From the NCBI GenBank assembly GCA_947173945.1, contig CAMWGV010000021.1, positions 1-42,668 of the forward strand: DNA of 42,668 nt, written 5' to 3'. The first letter of the stretch is position 1, and each line of letters begins with the position of its first letter. A program made the translations under genes and the position numbers. Source of the stretch: an uncultured Lachnospiraceae bacterium (GTDB taxonomy: Bacteria; Bacillota; Clostridia; Lachnospirales; Lachnospiraceae). Below the pieces are notes generated by a model that worked only from the letters and a program-made list of their open reading frames with translations, had not been told where the DNA came from and ran no database searches. Shown here piece by piece: positions 17,066-25,672 of the stretch.

Positions 17066-17102
17066 ATTGTTTATCTCCTTTTAAATTACAATATTTTTAG
17101 TC

Positions 17103-17172
17103 AATTGCGAAACTCCTCATTTTCAGAATCTAGTTGTACAACGGATGTTCGCAAAAACAGAGTTTCGCAATT
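17103..17172. repeat. 13-bp perfect inverted repeat flanking 44 bp
   Basis: AATTGCGAAACTC (17103-17115) and GAGTTTCGCAATT (17160-17172) are exact inverted copies, 38 bp upstream of the minus-strand cupin start. The inner sequence also contains TTCGCAA. It may be a paired operator for a dimeric regulator or a long RNA hairpin. An open frame at 17105-17290 begins inside it but has no ribosome-binding site and no recognisable homology. The rest to 17350 shows no gene. Confidence 0.55.
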
Positions 17173-17350
17173 ACCTGATAAATGTATTATAAGTGAGGGA
17201 ATAAAAATAGACTTGGATAAAATTGCGGTGTTGGCTGCCTGTGAAAACAGGGGAAACTGTATTAGAATATATGATTTTCTTGGTGATTAATGGCACAGTA
17301 TGTTATACTTGGATTAATTGGGAAAATATGTTGAATAAGGAGACGTTGTT

Positions 17351-17680
17351 ATGGGTGGAATGAAAAATATCAGCAAAGCAGAGGTAATGGTATTAAAGGA
17401 ACAGGTGGCTTATCAGCAGGGGCAGGTTGTAAGTAAAACACTGGCACAAAATGAGCATTTAAGCGTCACACTGTTTTCCTTTGACAAAGGGGAAGAAATA
17501 AGCACTCATGAGTCAGGAGGAGACGCATTCGTTACTTGTCTGGATGGTGTTGGCAAAATTACCATTGACGGAAATAGCTATGAACTACATGAGGGAGAGT
17601 CTATCGTAATGCCTGCAAAGCATCCTCACGCTGTATTTGGACAGGAACAGTTTAAAATGCTGTTGGTGGTAGTGTTTTGA
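17351..17680 (+). CDS. small cupin-domain protein
   Basis: A 109-residue cupin. Motif 1 is FDKGEEISTHESGGDAFVTCLDGVG, with a single His and the conserved Glu replaced by Asp; motif 2 is GESIVMPAKHPHAVFG with two His residues. The family includes small metal-binding stress proteins and sugar-nucleotide isomerase-like folds; the ligand is unknown. Start ATG 17351 after AAGGAGA; a second in-frame Met lies 3 codons on. It is not closely similar to the minus-strand cupin nearby. About 46 nt separate it from the PNPOx-like gene, so the two are probably one transcript. Confidence 0.85.
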   Translation: MGGMKNISKAEVMVLKEQVAYQQGQVVSKTLAQNEHLSVTLFSFDKGEEISTHESGGDAFVTCLDGVGKITIDGNSYELHEGESIVMPAKHPHAVFGQEQFKMLLVVVF

Positions 17681-17726
17681 GTTGAAGATTTCAAAAGAAA
17701 TAATATAAACGAAGGATGGTGTTAAT

Positions 17727-18143
17727 ATGAGAAATCCGGAACAAACAATTGGAAAAATAGTTGATAAATCGAAAACAAGTTATATTGCATATGTAGATGT
17801 GGATGGTTTTCCTATTACGAAAGCTATGTTACAGCCGAGAGAAAGGGAAGGTATCAAAACATTTTGGTTTTCCACCAATACATCCTCAAATAAAGTGAAA
17901 TGCTTCAGGCAGAATAACAAGGCAAGTATTTATTTTGTGGATAGGAGATTTTTTCGTGGCGTCAGTCTCGTCGGGACGGTAGAAGTATTGGAAACACAAG
18001 AGGCGAAAGAGAGGATATGGCAGATGGGTGACACCATGTATTACAAAAAAGGTGTTACGGATCCAGATTATTGTGTATTAAAATTTACCGCAACAAAGGG
18101 AAGATATTACAGTAATTTTAAGTCCGAGGATTTTGAAATTTGA
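17727..18143 (+). CDS. pyridoxamine 5'-phosphate oxidase-like flavin-binding protein
   Basis: A 138-residue PNPOx-like split-barrel protein of the general stress/F420-FMN type. Visible features are the N-terminal helix, the SYIAYVDVDGFPITKAM strand pair, KTFWFSTNTSSNKVKCF (flavin phosphate contact region), ASIYFVDRRFFRGVSLVGTVEVL and the C-terminal VLKFTATKGRYYSNF strand. It is too short and too divergent for true PdxH; members are often uncharacterised FMN- or haem-binding proteins. Good ribosome-binding site (AAGGATGG). Confidence 0.87.
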   Translation: MRNPEQTIGKIVDKSKTSYIAYVDVDGFPITKAMLQPREREGIKTFWFSTNTSSNKVKCFRQNNKASIYFVDRRFFRGVSLVGTVEVLETQEAKERIWQMGDTMYYKKGVTDPDYCVLKFTATKGRYYSNFKSEDFEI

Positions 18144-18195
18144 GTACTTAGTTGTTACATACTTTTAAAAGGCTTAAAGAGGAAACGAAAACAAT

Positions 18196-18609
18196 ATGAA
18201 AACAGTAAGAGTAGTAGCTGCTGTATTGAAGACTATAAATCAAAATGGCAAACCGATTATATTTGCAACTCAGCGGGGGTATGGTGATTTCAAAGGAGGC
18301 TGGGAATTCCCTGGTGGAAAAATAGAAAAAGGCGAAACACCACAGCAGGCATTAGTGAGAGAAATTATGGAGGAATTGGATACCACAATAAATGTAGGGG
18401 AGCTCATTGACACAATAGAGTATGACTATCCGACGTTTCATTTGTCAATGGATTGTTTTTGGAGTGAAGTGATATCAGGGGATTTAGTTCTGAAGGAGCA
18501 TGAAGCGGCAAGATGGCTGACGAGAGAAGAGCTGGATTCTGTGCAATGGCTGCCTGCTGATATTGGGCTGATTTCCAAAATAAAGGATGAAATGCTGGCG
18601 ATGGAGTAA
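18196..18609 (+). CDS. NUDIX hydrolase, MutT/8-oxo-dGTP pyrophosphohydrolase type
   Basis: A 137-residue NUDIX enzyme likely to sanitise oxidised nucleotides. The NUDIX box is GGKIEKGETPQQALVREIMEELD (about residues 41-63), intact at the catalytic R-E-x-x-E-E core; the box's last Gly is an Asp here. Upstream WEFPGGK is the MutT substrate-contact region, and the C-terminus has the WLTREELDSVQWLPAD segment typical of (deoxy)nucleoside triphosphate pyrophosphohydrolases. It fits the redox-stress neighbourhood. The next gene follows within about 25 nt, suggesting co-transcription. Confidence 0.92.
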   Translation: MKTVRVVAAVLKTINQNGKPIIFATQRGYGDFKGGWEFPGGKIEKGETPQQALVREIMEELDTTINVGELIDTIEYDYPTFHLSMDCFWSEVISGDLVLKEHEAARWLTREELDSVQWLPADIGLISKIKDEMLAME

Positions 18610-18633
18610 TATACATTCAGGAGGTGAATTTTA

Positions 18634-19014
18634 TTGCTGGAAGAAGATTATATTATGCGAATTATTAAGGAAATGGTTAGAACCATACTAAAGTTGGTTT
18701 TTAATATAGATACGGATACACCGGCGGAGGAACTGTTAGCGGGAACCCAATATGAAGAAGTGCTGAAAGAGCTGTTGCATATGGTGGACAGTGGAAACAT
18801 CAATGAAGCAGAAGACAGGTTATTCGAATTGTGTGATGATAATGAAAAACATAAGCTTGAGACAGCATTATTATTTTATACACATTTAAATAAAAAGGAT
18901 GATGAGTTTTTGGAAAAGAATGATTTTGGCAGAGAGGAAATTATGTTGGGGTTAAAAACTATTATATCTGACTATGGATTGGAGAATATTGCGGAAGCAT
19001 TTTTATCGGAATAA
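18634..19014 (+). CDS. DUF6483-like small helical protein
   Basis: A 126-residue all-helical, acidic protein of unknown function that resembles the DUF6483 family of Lachnospiraceae (recognised by the LEEDYIMRIIKEMVRTILKL start and the DDEFLEKNDFGREEI segment). There is no signal peptide or metal motif. The start is TTG 18634, chosen because AGGAGGTG at 18620-18627 is well placed and the family's first residues are encoded from there; the next in-frame ATG (18655) would cut a conserved part. No function can be assigned. Confidence 0.75.
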   Translation: MLEEDYIMRIIKEMVRTILKLVFNIDTDTPAEELLAGTQYEEVLKELLHMVDSGNINEAEDRLFELCDDNEKHKLETALLFYTHLNKKDDEFLEKNDFGREEIMLGLKTIISDYGLENIAEAFLSE

Positions 19015-19128
19015 TAAATTTACGCACCATTCGGTGATGAATTGTGATATACTGAATCAAAGACAATATTTAACAAAATACATGGAGGGGTTGGCACATA
19101 TTTTTTATTGTGGCAAAGGAGGAGGAAC

Positions 19129-20493
19129 ATGGAAAACCATATAGTATGGCAAGAACGGTTTAATATCGGAGTAGATATTATTGATAAGGAACACCAAAAA
19201 CTATTTAAGATTATTAATAAGCTGTTTGAGTTTGGAGATGACGAAGAAAAGAGCCGATGGGTATGTCAGGAGGGCATTAAGTATTTTAAAGACCATGCAA
19301 TTAAGCATTTTGCGGATGAGGAAGATTATATGAAAGCCATCAATTACAGTGGATATGAGCTGCACAAGCGCATTCATGATGATTTTCGTGAGAAAACCCT
19401 GCCTGCACTTGAGAAAGAGTTGAAACAGACTGGCTATTCTGAGGATGCAGTCAGCCATTTCTTGGGTGTTTGTACCGGTTGGCTGTTGGGGCATACCTTG
19501 ACCGAGGATCATGCCATAGTAGGAAATACCACAAGTAAATGGGAAGGGCTTTTGACGAAGGAAGCAAATGATGTTCTGAGGCAGGCGATTCTCCAACAGG
19601 TGTATGATTTGTTTCATCTGGATGCACATGTGCTGAGCGAGAGCTATAGTGGTGAGAAGTTTGGACAGGGAATATACTACCGTATCATTTATACTAACGA
19701 TGAGGGTAAAAAATGGGAGACAATTTTTGTATTTGAGGAGAAGATGCTGATTAATACAGTAGGAAAGCTGATTGGCATTAAGACCGATCAGGTAAATGTA
19801 ATGCTGCTGAATGCTGTGAGATATTCGGCACGGCAGACTGTGAAGGGTCTGATGGACCTTTTTCCTGCCACAGAGGGATATAAGATAAAATCAGAAAATC
19901 TTCTTACATACGAACAGTTCAGGAATGTGTTTGAGAGGGAAAAACTGCAGTTCAGTATGCTGTTCGATACAGGTGTGGGATATTTTGCGTATTGTGTTAT
20001 TGCACCACATTTGAATGAAGTCAGTATTGGAACTGATATTAAGGATGCAAATGCAATGGCTGAAATCGAGAAGTACCTCAAGAAGAATGCGGCAAAGCAG
20101 GAGGAAAACAGCTGCAAAAAGAAAGTTCTTGTGGTCGATGATTCCAGTGTGGTGTTGAAGGCAATGCAGGAGCTGCTTGATAAAGATTATGATGTGTCAG
20201 TTGCCGCTTCAGGCTTATCGGCAATCAGCAGTCTTACGCTCAACATACCTGATTTGATTTTGCTTGATTATGAGATGCCGGTATGTAATGGCAAACAGGT
20301 ATTGGAGATGATTCGTTCCGAGAAGAAATTTGCGGATATAGCAGTTATATTTCTAACAGGCAGGGTGGATAAGGAAAGTGTGAAACAGGTGCTGGCCCTA
20401 AAACCGGCAGGCTATCTTTCAAAAAGCCTTAAGTCTGAGGAAATTAAGGGAAATATAGATAAATATTTTAAACAAGTTAGTGGAATTAAGTAA
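19129..20493 (+). CDS. hemerythrin - CheX-like - response-regulator receiver fusion
   Basis: A 454-residue three-part protein. Residues 1-130 are a bacteriohemerythrin with the di-iron ligands: His21 (KEHQKL), His56 and His60 with Glu64 (DHAIKHFADEE), His79/His83, and His122 with Asp127 (GHTLTEDH). Residues 145-320 look like the CheX/CheC-type phosphatase fold but lack a clear catalytic E-x-x-N. Residues 331-450 are a full receiver: Asp337-Asp338, phospho-acceptor Asp380 (LLDYEMP), Thr410 and Lys432. The chain could pass an oxygen or redox signal to phosphorelay output without DNA contact. Start ATG 19129 after AAAGGAGGAGG. No kinase or chemotaxis gene is adjacent. Confidence 0.87.
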   Translation: MENHIVWQERFNIGVDIIDKEHQKLFKIINKLFEFGDDEEKSRWVCQEGIKYFKDHAIKHFADEEDYMKAINYSGYELHKRIHDDFREKTLPALEKELKQTGYSEDAVSHFLGVCTGWLLGHTLTEDHAIVGNTTSKWEGLLTKEANDVLRQAILQQVYDLFHLDAHVLSESYSGEKFGQGIYYRIIYTNDEGKKWETIFVFEEKMLINTVGKLIGIKTDQVNVMLLNAVRYSARQTVKGLMDLFPATEGYKIKSENLLTYEQFRNVFEREKLQFSMLFDTGVGYFAYCVIAPHLNEVSIGTDIKDANAMAEIEKYLKKNAAKQEENSCKKKVLVVDDSSVVLKAMQELLDKDYDVSVAASGLSAISSLTLNIPDLILLDYEMPVCNGKQVLEMIRSEKKFADIAVIFLTGRVDKESVKQVLALKPAGYLSKSLKSEEIKGNIDKYFKQVSGIK

Positions 20494-20577
20494 GCACTCA
20501 TCTTTATTCCAATGAAGATATGCTATACGTTGTTCCGTTATTGCGTGACGATTCTTTTGTAATATGGAATAAGGAAA

Positions 20578-21645
20578 ATGAAATATAAAAAAATACTTGC
20601 TATCCTTTTTTGCATTGTTATGTTATGCATGGGATGTAGTAATTCAAATGATGAAAAAAATTATAGTATAGATAATGATAGTTCTGATTTGCAGGAAGAT
20701 GAGTTTGATTATGAACAAACGGACATTGACAATAGTGGTGTCAATTGTCATGCAGGGCTACCAGAGGATATTTTATCGGTTGTCCCACAGTTCTCGGGGA
20801 AACCATATGTTGAGCTGAATAATAACGTTCCTTATTTTTCGGATGAGGAAAAAGAAAGCAAAGAGGCATTTGAGCGTTATAGTGAATTGGATGAGCTGGG
20901 ACGTTGTGGTGTCGCATATGCAAATATCTGCATAGATATAATGCCTACGGAAAAACGTGGTGAGATAGGTCAGATTAAACCATCCGGATGGCAACTGATA
21001 AAATACGATATTGTGGATGGAAACTATCTTTATAACCGATGCCATTTGATTGCTTATCAGCTGGCAGGTGAAAATGCCAACGAGAAAAATCTGATTACCG
21101 GAACAAGATATTTAAATGTTTCGGGAATGCTGACCTTTGAAAATCAGGTGGCTGAGTATGTTAAAGCAACGGGAAATCATGTGTTATATCGTGTGACACC
21201 GATTTACAGGGACAGCGATTTAGTGGCAACAGGGGTTCAAATGGAAGCATATTCCGTTGAGGATGGCGGAGCAGGCATATGCTATAATGTGTTTGTCTAC
21301 AACAGCCAGCCGGGTATAGGTATTGATTATGCCACGGGAGAGAGTTGGCTTATTGAAGAAATCAACACTTTGAATGAAGAGACAGATAATGCATCAGAGA
21401 GTGATGCTTCGAAGGATACGACATTGGAATATAATTCTTCAGAGAGTAATACATCGGAGCACAATGGGTCAGAAAATAATCTGGATACGCAGGATTATGT
21501 TGTAAATAAAAATACAAAGAAATTTCATCTCCCTGTATGTACAAGTGTTGATGATATAAAGGAAAAAAATAAGAAGGAAGTAACCTGCAACAGAGAAGAA
21601 CTGATTGATGAGGGGTATGCACCATGTAAAAGATGCAATCCATAG
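20578..21645 (+). CDS. secreted DNA/RNA non-specific endonuclease lipoprotein with C-terminal Cys/His motif
   Basis: A 355-residue extracellular nuclease. The N-terminal signal has a lipobox ending at Cys20 (MLCMGC), so it should be anchored at the membrane outer face. The beta-beta-alpha-Me (NUC/EndA) domain spans about 60-265, with the catalytic block NRCHLIAYQLAGE (His156; the usual D-R-G-H appears as N-R-C-H, as in EndA-like members) and a metal-binding Asn at about 180. A low-complexity Ser/Glu/Asn linker (268-305) follows, then a small domain with H317-x3-C321 and C350-x2-C353 that may bind zinc. Possible roles are DNA uptake, nutrient scavenging or biofilm degradation. Confidence 0.9.
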   Translation: MKYKKILAILFCIVMLCMGCSNSNDEKNYSIDNDSSDLQEDEFDYEQTDIDNSGVNCHAGLPEDILSVVPQFSGKPYVELNNNVPYFSDEEKESKEAFERYSELDELGRCGVAYANICIDIMPTEKRGEIGQIKPSGWQLIKYDIVDGNYLYNRCHLIAYQLAGENANEKNLITGTRYLNVSGMLTFENQVAEYVKATGNHVLYRVTPIYRDSDLVATGVQMEAYSVEDGGAGICYNVFVYNSQPGIGIDYATGESWLIEEINTLNEETDNASESDASKDTTLEYNSSESNTSEHNGSENNLDTQDYVVNKNTKKFHLPVCTSVDDIKEKNKKEVTCNREELIDEGYAPCKRCNP

Positions 21646-21773
21646 ATATTATTTTGCGGGCATCACCTGAGTATATGGCTAAAGTGCATATTTTATGCTG
21701 GTAAATATCATGTGCCAATGATATAATCTAAAAAAATTTGGTTTATCCTAAATAATACGAGGTGATATTACAA

Positions 21774-22349
21774 ATGGAGAAAAAATTAAAAATCAGTTTC
21801 AATGCCCCTATAACTTTAAGTCTTGTAACCTTATGCTTTATTGCTACACTTATTGGTGTTATTACAGGTGGAGCTGGTACAAGGCTTTTATTTATGACGT
21901 ATCACTCATCACTGTTAAATCCTCTTACATACATACGATTTATAACACATATTTTTGGACACAGCGGTTGGAGTCATTTTATTGGTAATGCTTCATATTT
22001 GCTGTTGCTCGGACCTCTGTTGGAGGAAAAACATGGTTCTAAGGAAATGTTGGAGGTAATAGGAGCCACAGCATTAGTGGTAGGAATTGGCAACTATATT
22101 TTCTTTAGCAAGTATGCACTGTGTGGTGCAAGTGGTGTAGTGTTCGCTTTCATTTTACTGGCATCATTTACGAGCTTTACGGAGGGCGAAATACCATTGA
22201 CATTTATTCTGGTAACGATAATCTATATTGGACAACAGGTTTATGAGGGAATTGCTTTTCAGGATAACATTTCTCATATGGCACATATAGCCGGTGGTTT
22301 TGTCGGAGCAGGAACGGGGTATATGTTAAATAAAAAATCATCATTTTAG
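21774..22349 (+). CDS. rhomboid intramembrane serine protease
   Basis: A 191-residue polytopic protease. The catalytic serine is in GASG (Ser120) and the partner His171 in HMAHIAGG. The family signature HxxWxHxxxN is present as HSGWSHFIGN (63-72). Six hydrophobic segments are visible, the minimal bacterial rhomboid core without extra domains. ATG 21774 is preferred over an upstream in-frame start at 21762 because GAGGTGAT lies at the right distance. Rhomboids cleave single-pass membrane proteins; the membrane-tethered sigma factor in this window would be one conceivable substrate, but nothing in the sequence shows this. Confidence 0.93.
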   Translation: MEKKLKISFNAPITLSLVTLCFIATLIGVITGGAGTRLLFMTYHSSLLNPLTYIRFITHIFGHSGWSHFIGNASYLLLLGPLLEEKHGSKEMLEVIGATALVVGIGNYIFFSKYALCGASGVVFAFILLASFTSFTEGEIPLTFILVTIIYIGQQVYEGIAFQDNISHMAHIAGGFVGAGTGYMLNKKSSF

Positions 22350-22392
22350 GATGAACACAGGAAGATACAGGAAAGGATGAGTCAGGTTTATA

Positions 22393-24090
22393 ATGAAGAC
22401 AAGTAATGAGTTGCGGACACTTCTCCGTAGCATAGACCACAAGGGATATCCTAATTATAAGCAGACAGCGGGGGGATATCATTTTAAGCAGTTTGACCTC
22501 TATATTGACCATGTGCAGGGAGATTCGTTTGCGTCACCGTCCAGTCTGCATATTGAGGTATTTCACGAACAGGCAGGGTTCCCTGAGTCGTACTATAAGG
22601 GCTGTGATGCAAAGGTGGCAAGGATTGCATTGCAGGACTATCTGACAAGACTTTTATGTGCACAATTTGAACAATATAATTTTAAGGCTAAGGGTTCAGG
22701 CAAAAGTGGCTTGATATCTATTAGCCGGTGTGGGCAGGCAGTACTTGAGCGTACTGCCTGCCAAATTATGGATGAAAAAATAATTATGCGGTTCCATGTT
22801 GGATTTCCTGCGTTTGGAAGAACGATTCATTCAGGAGAGCTGGAGAAGATTTTATTTGAATTTCTTCCTAAATGCGTGGAGAACAGCTTGTATTATGTAA
22901 ACTTAGATAAGAAAAAGGTGGAAGAAGCTGTATTTCTTGCGGAGGATCAGAATGCATTACGGCAAATACTAAAGCAGGAAAGACTAGTGGCATTTGTTGC
23001 AAATGGTTCTGTTTTGCCAAGGAGAAGTGGAGTATCTGAGCTGCCGTTAAAAGGGGCTGTTCCGTTTACGTCGCCTGCGTCAATGGAGAGGAGCTTTTCC
23101 CTGCCACATATTGGGAAGATAAGCGGTATGGCGGTTCCGGAGGGGATAACGCTTATTGTGGGCGGGGGCTATCACGGAAAGTCAACACTTTTGTCAGCCA
23201 TACAACAAGGGGTTTACAATCATACCCGGGGTGACGGCAGGGAATTTGTTGTTACTGACGAAACAGCAGTTAAGCTTCGTGCAGAGGATGGACGCTCCAT
23301 AAGAAATGTGGATATTTCATTGTTTATTAATGATTTGCCAAACAACAAGGATACCAGTTCCTTTCATACGGAGGATGCCAGTGGAAGCACATCTCAGGCA
23401 GCCGGTGTCATTGAGGGAATAGAAGCAGGTACAAGACTGTTTTTAATTGATGAAGATACATCTGCAACTAATTTTATGGTTCGCGATGAATTTATGCAAC
23501 AGGTAATAAGTCGTGAGAAAGAGCCTATTACGCCATTTTTGGAGCATGCCAGGGATTTGTACGAAAAGTCAGGAATTTCTACCATTCTTGTTGCGGGAAG
23601 TTCGGGCGCATTTTTCTATATTGCCGATTCTGTTTTGCAGATGGATTGCTACAATACAGTTGACATAACATCAAAAGTAAAGGCGATGTGTGACAGCCAT
23701 ATAACCCCGAGGACGCAGGCACCGAATTATTGTATTCCGGAATTTCAACGTGTCCTGCCAAAGTATTCCGGTGGAAAAAACAGTCATCGCCCTATGAAAG
23801 TAAAAGCATTTGGTGTGGAATCACTTTCTTTGGATAAATCCAGTGTGGATGTGCGTTACGTGGAGCAATTGACGGATGCGGAGCAGACGACAGCACTTGC
23901 TTATATGTTACGGTATATATTGGAAAATAAGTTGGACGGAAAAAACACAGTGCGGGATATTGTAAAAGCAGTGGAGCTTTTATTGGAGAGCAAAGGGTTT
24001 GCACCATTTTGTGGCACATATATACCATGCGGACTTGCAAGACCGAGAGTGCAGGAGATTTATGCGTGTCTGAACCGTTTTAGGGGATAA
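22393..24090 (+). CDS. predicted ABC-class P-loop ATPase (ABC-ATPase family)
   Basis: A 565-residue soluble protein of the conserved predicted ABC-ATPase family, sometimes mislabelled in databases. The N-terminal domain (about 1-235) has the typical start ELRTLLRSIDHKGYPNYK. The Walker A is GGGYHGKST (about 256-264), and the Walker B region is TRLFLIDEDTSATNFM (about 347-362), with a glutamate-like position occupied by Asp-Glu-Asp. There are no membrane segments or permease partner, so it is not a transporter. The biological role is unknown, possibly RNA- or DNA-related. The start is 43 bases after the rhomboid gene and the next gene follows by 43 bases. Confidence 0.88.
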   Translation: MKTSNELRTLLRSIDHKGYPNYKQTAGGYHFKQFDLYIDHVQGDSFASPSSLHIEVFHEQAGFPESYYKGCDAKVARIALQDYLTRLLCAQFEQYNFKAKGSGKSGLISISRCGQAVLERTACQIMDEKIIMRFHVGFPAFGRTIHSGELEKILFEFLPKCVENSLYYVNLDKKKVEEAVFLAEDQNALRQILKQERLVAFVANGSVLPRRSGVSELPLKGAVPFTSPASMERSFSLPHIGKISGMAVPEGITLIVGGGYHGKSTLLSAIQQGVYNHTRGDGREFVVTDETAVKLRAEDGRSIRNVDISLFINDLPNNKDTSSFHTEDASGSTSQAAGVIEGIEAGTRLFLIDEDTSATNFMVRDEFMQQVISREKEPITPFLEHARDLYEKSGISTILVAGSSGAFFYIADSVLQMDCYNTVDITSKVKAMCDSHITPRTQAPNYCIPEFQRVLPKYSGGKNSHRPMKVKAFGVESLSLDKSSVDVRYVEQLTDAEQTTALAYMLRYILENKLDGKNTVRDIVKAVELLLESKGFAPFCGTYIPCGLARPRVQEIYACLNRFRG

Positions 24091-24133
24091 GGGATGTTTT
24101 TGACGGCGGATGGTTTACTAGAGAGGAGTTTGC

Positions 24134-24706
24134 ATGAGTACAGATATATTTGCAGTAGTTGATACTGAGACAAATTGGTATGATGAGGTAATGTCGATTG
24201 GAGTAGTAGTTGCTGAGTCAGAGACTATGAAAAAAATTGATTCGGTATATTACATAATTGACCCTGAATATACAGTGGGTGGAATGTACTCAAATGAATT
24301 GAGGATTGATGAAGAAGGAGCTTGTGTTACAAGTAGAAGTCAGGCATTAAAAGAGATTAAACAATGGCTGGACTCCTATAACGTACAGAAGCTGTTTGCT
24401 TATAATGCCAGATTTGACAAAATGCATCTGCCCGAATATTCAATGTATAAATGGTATGATATTATGCGGTTGGCATCATATCGCCAATATAACTGGGCTA
24501 TACCGGACACTGCGGATTGTTGCAGGACCGGAAAAATGAAACGTGGATATGGTGTTGAAAGCATATTGAAAATGCTCAGTGAAAACTATGGATACATGGA
24601 AACACATAATGCGGTTTTGGATGCAGAGGACGAGTTGCAAATTATGCAATTGCTTGGACATGAGCTAAGTGAATATGATATTGCGTTTATACCGGATAAG
24701 AAGTAA
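24134..24706 (+). CDS. DEDDh-type 3'-5' exonuclease domain protein
   Basis: A 190-residue RNase H-fold exonuclease domain. The four acidic residues and the general-base histidine of the DEDDh family are present: Asp10 and Glu12 (VVDTET), Asp95 (NARFDKMHL), and His158 with Asp163 (THNAVLDAEDE). It is a stand-alone domain of the epsilon/oligoribonuclease superfamily. It contains Cys129-Cys130 and a short basic loop (GKMKRGYG) that are not part of the core. Its substrate (DNA repair fragment or RNA) cannot be told. It may be in one transcript with the ABC-ATPase gene. Confidence 0.88.
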   Translation: MSTDIFAVVDTETNWYDEVMSIGVVVAESETMKKIDSVYYIIDPEYTVGGMYSNELRIDEEGACVTSRSQALKEIKQWLDSYNVQKLFAYNARFDKMHLPEYSMYKWYDIMRLASYRQYNWAIPDTADCCRTGKMKRGYGVESILKMLSENYGYMETHNAVLDAEDELQIMQLLGHELSEYDIAFIPDKK

Positions 24707-24768
24707 AGGTTATAGAAACCTCAGGCTGGAATGGTATGTGCCATGGTTGGTGATGCTGGTATAAAAAA

Positions 24769-24797
24769 CCTTGTGTTTTATCCTTGTGTTTTATAAT
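24769..24797 (+). promoter_or_regulatory. promoter of the c-di-AMP cluster built on a 13-bp tandem repeat
   Basis: CCTTGTGTTTTAT occurs twice in a row (24769-24781, 24782-24794). The second copy runs into a good -10 TATAAT (24792-24797); the first copy supplies a weak -35 (CTTGTG, 16 bp away). About 100 bp separate it from the first start codon. Confidence 0.45.
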
Positions 24798-24898
24798 TGA
24801 TAATGGTATTATATAATAACGTTAATATACAATGCCTTTGTTATGCGAATAAGTGGCTTTGTTTGATAATATACTATGCTTATGTAAGAGGTGAAACC

Positions 24899-25672
24899 GT
24901 GATAGATGAAAATAGAGTAAAGCTGATGACCAAGCTTGCTATATATGAAAAAAAAGAGGGACACAGGGCTGTTCCTATGAGTAAATATTATAAAAAGGAC
25001 TATGTAAGATATAATGTGCTTAAAACATGGGTTGCAGCAACGGTAGTTTATTGGTCTGTATTTGCAGCATACATATATATGAGCTTTGAGGATGTGCTTA
25101 CTAAGATAAATGAGCTGGATTACTTTGACATTATGTATAAGCTGTTGCTGGGATATGCGGCATTTTGTGTGATTTATTATCTCTTTTCAAGTATGGTGTA
25201 TGGTTACAGGTATGAAAAAGCGAGGAAAGGCTTATCCGTGTACAATGGAAATCTAAAAAAACTCATTGCAGTTGAGTCTGGTGAGGACATTTCCAATAAA
25301 GTGGTTGTATCGGAAAACGATGATTTTGAGGAGACTGTTGAGCCGGAGGTTAATCCTGTTGCTAAACAGAAAATCAGGGTAAGCAGAACTGAGCTTATGC
25401 GGAATCAGCAGGAACTTGAGGAAAAGAAAAAAGAACAGCAAATTATTGAGAATGTAAGAAAGAGAAATGAGCGAATAGCATCACAAAATGAAAATTTATT
25501 AAGGCAGCAAAGACAGGTTGAAGAAGATAAAAGGCGTATAAGAGAGCGGAGACAGCAATTGGAGAGAGAGCATATGGACAGACTCAGGATGCAGAGGATG
25601 CAGCAGATGCAGCAACAACAAAATTACAGCTATAGCCAAAAATCACAAAACGATGAAGGGAGAGACAGATAA
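24899..25672 (+). CDS. uncharacterised two-TM protein with Gln/Arg-rich coiled-coil tail
   Basis: A 257-residue protein of unknown function. GTG 24899 is chosen because AAGAGGTG precedes it; upstream in-frame ATGs lack a binding site. Residues about 35-60 (WVAATVVYWSVFAAYIYMSF) and 78-105 form two membrane helices; the N-terminal part is basic. The long C-terminal region (about 170-250) is a highly charged coiled coil (ELEEKKKEQQIIENVRKRNE) ending in a Gln/Met/Arg-rich stretch. It directly precedes the next membrane protein gene (stop and start adjacent) and heads the cdaA cluster, which suggests a link to c-di-AMP synthesis or the cell envelope (inference). Confidence 0.72.
   Translation: MIDENRVKLMTKLAIYEKKEGHRAVPMSKYYKKDYVRYNVLKTWVAATVVYWSVFAAYIYMSFEDVLTKINELDYFDIMYKLLLGYAAFCVIYYLFSSMVYGYRYEKARKGLSVYNGNLKKLIAVESGEDISNKVVVSENDDFEETVEPEVNPVAKQKIRVSRTELMRNQQELEEKKKEQQIIENVRKRNERIASQNENLLRQQRQVEEDKRRIRERRQQLEREHMDRLRMQRMQQMQQQQNYSYSQKSQNDEGRDR

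Noticed and set aside
17105-17290. Small gene of 61 codons
   Set aside because: No ribosome-binding site, TTG start inside an inverted repeat, and no recognisable family.
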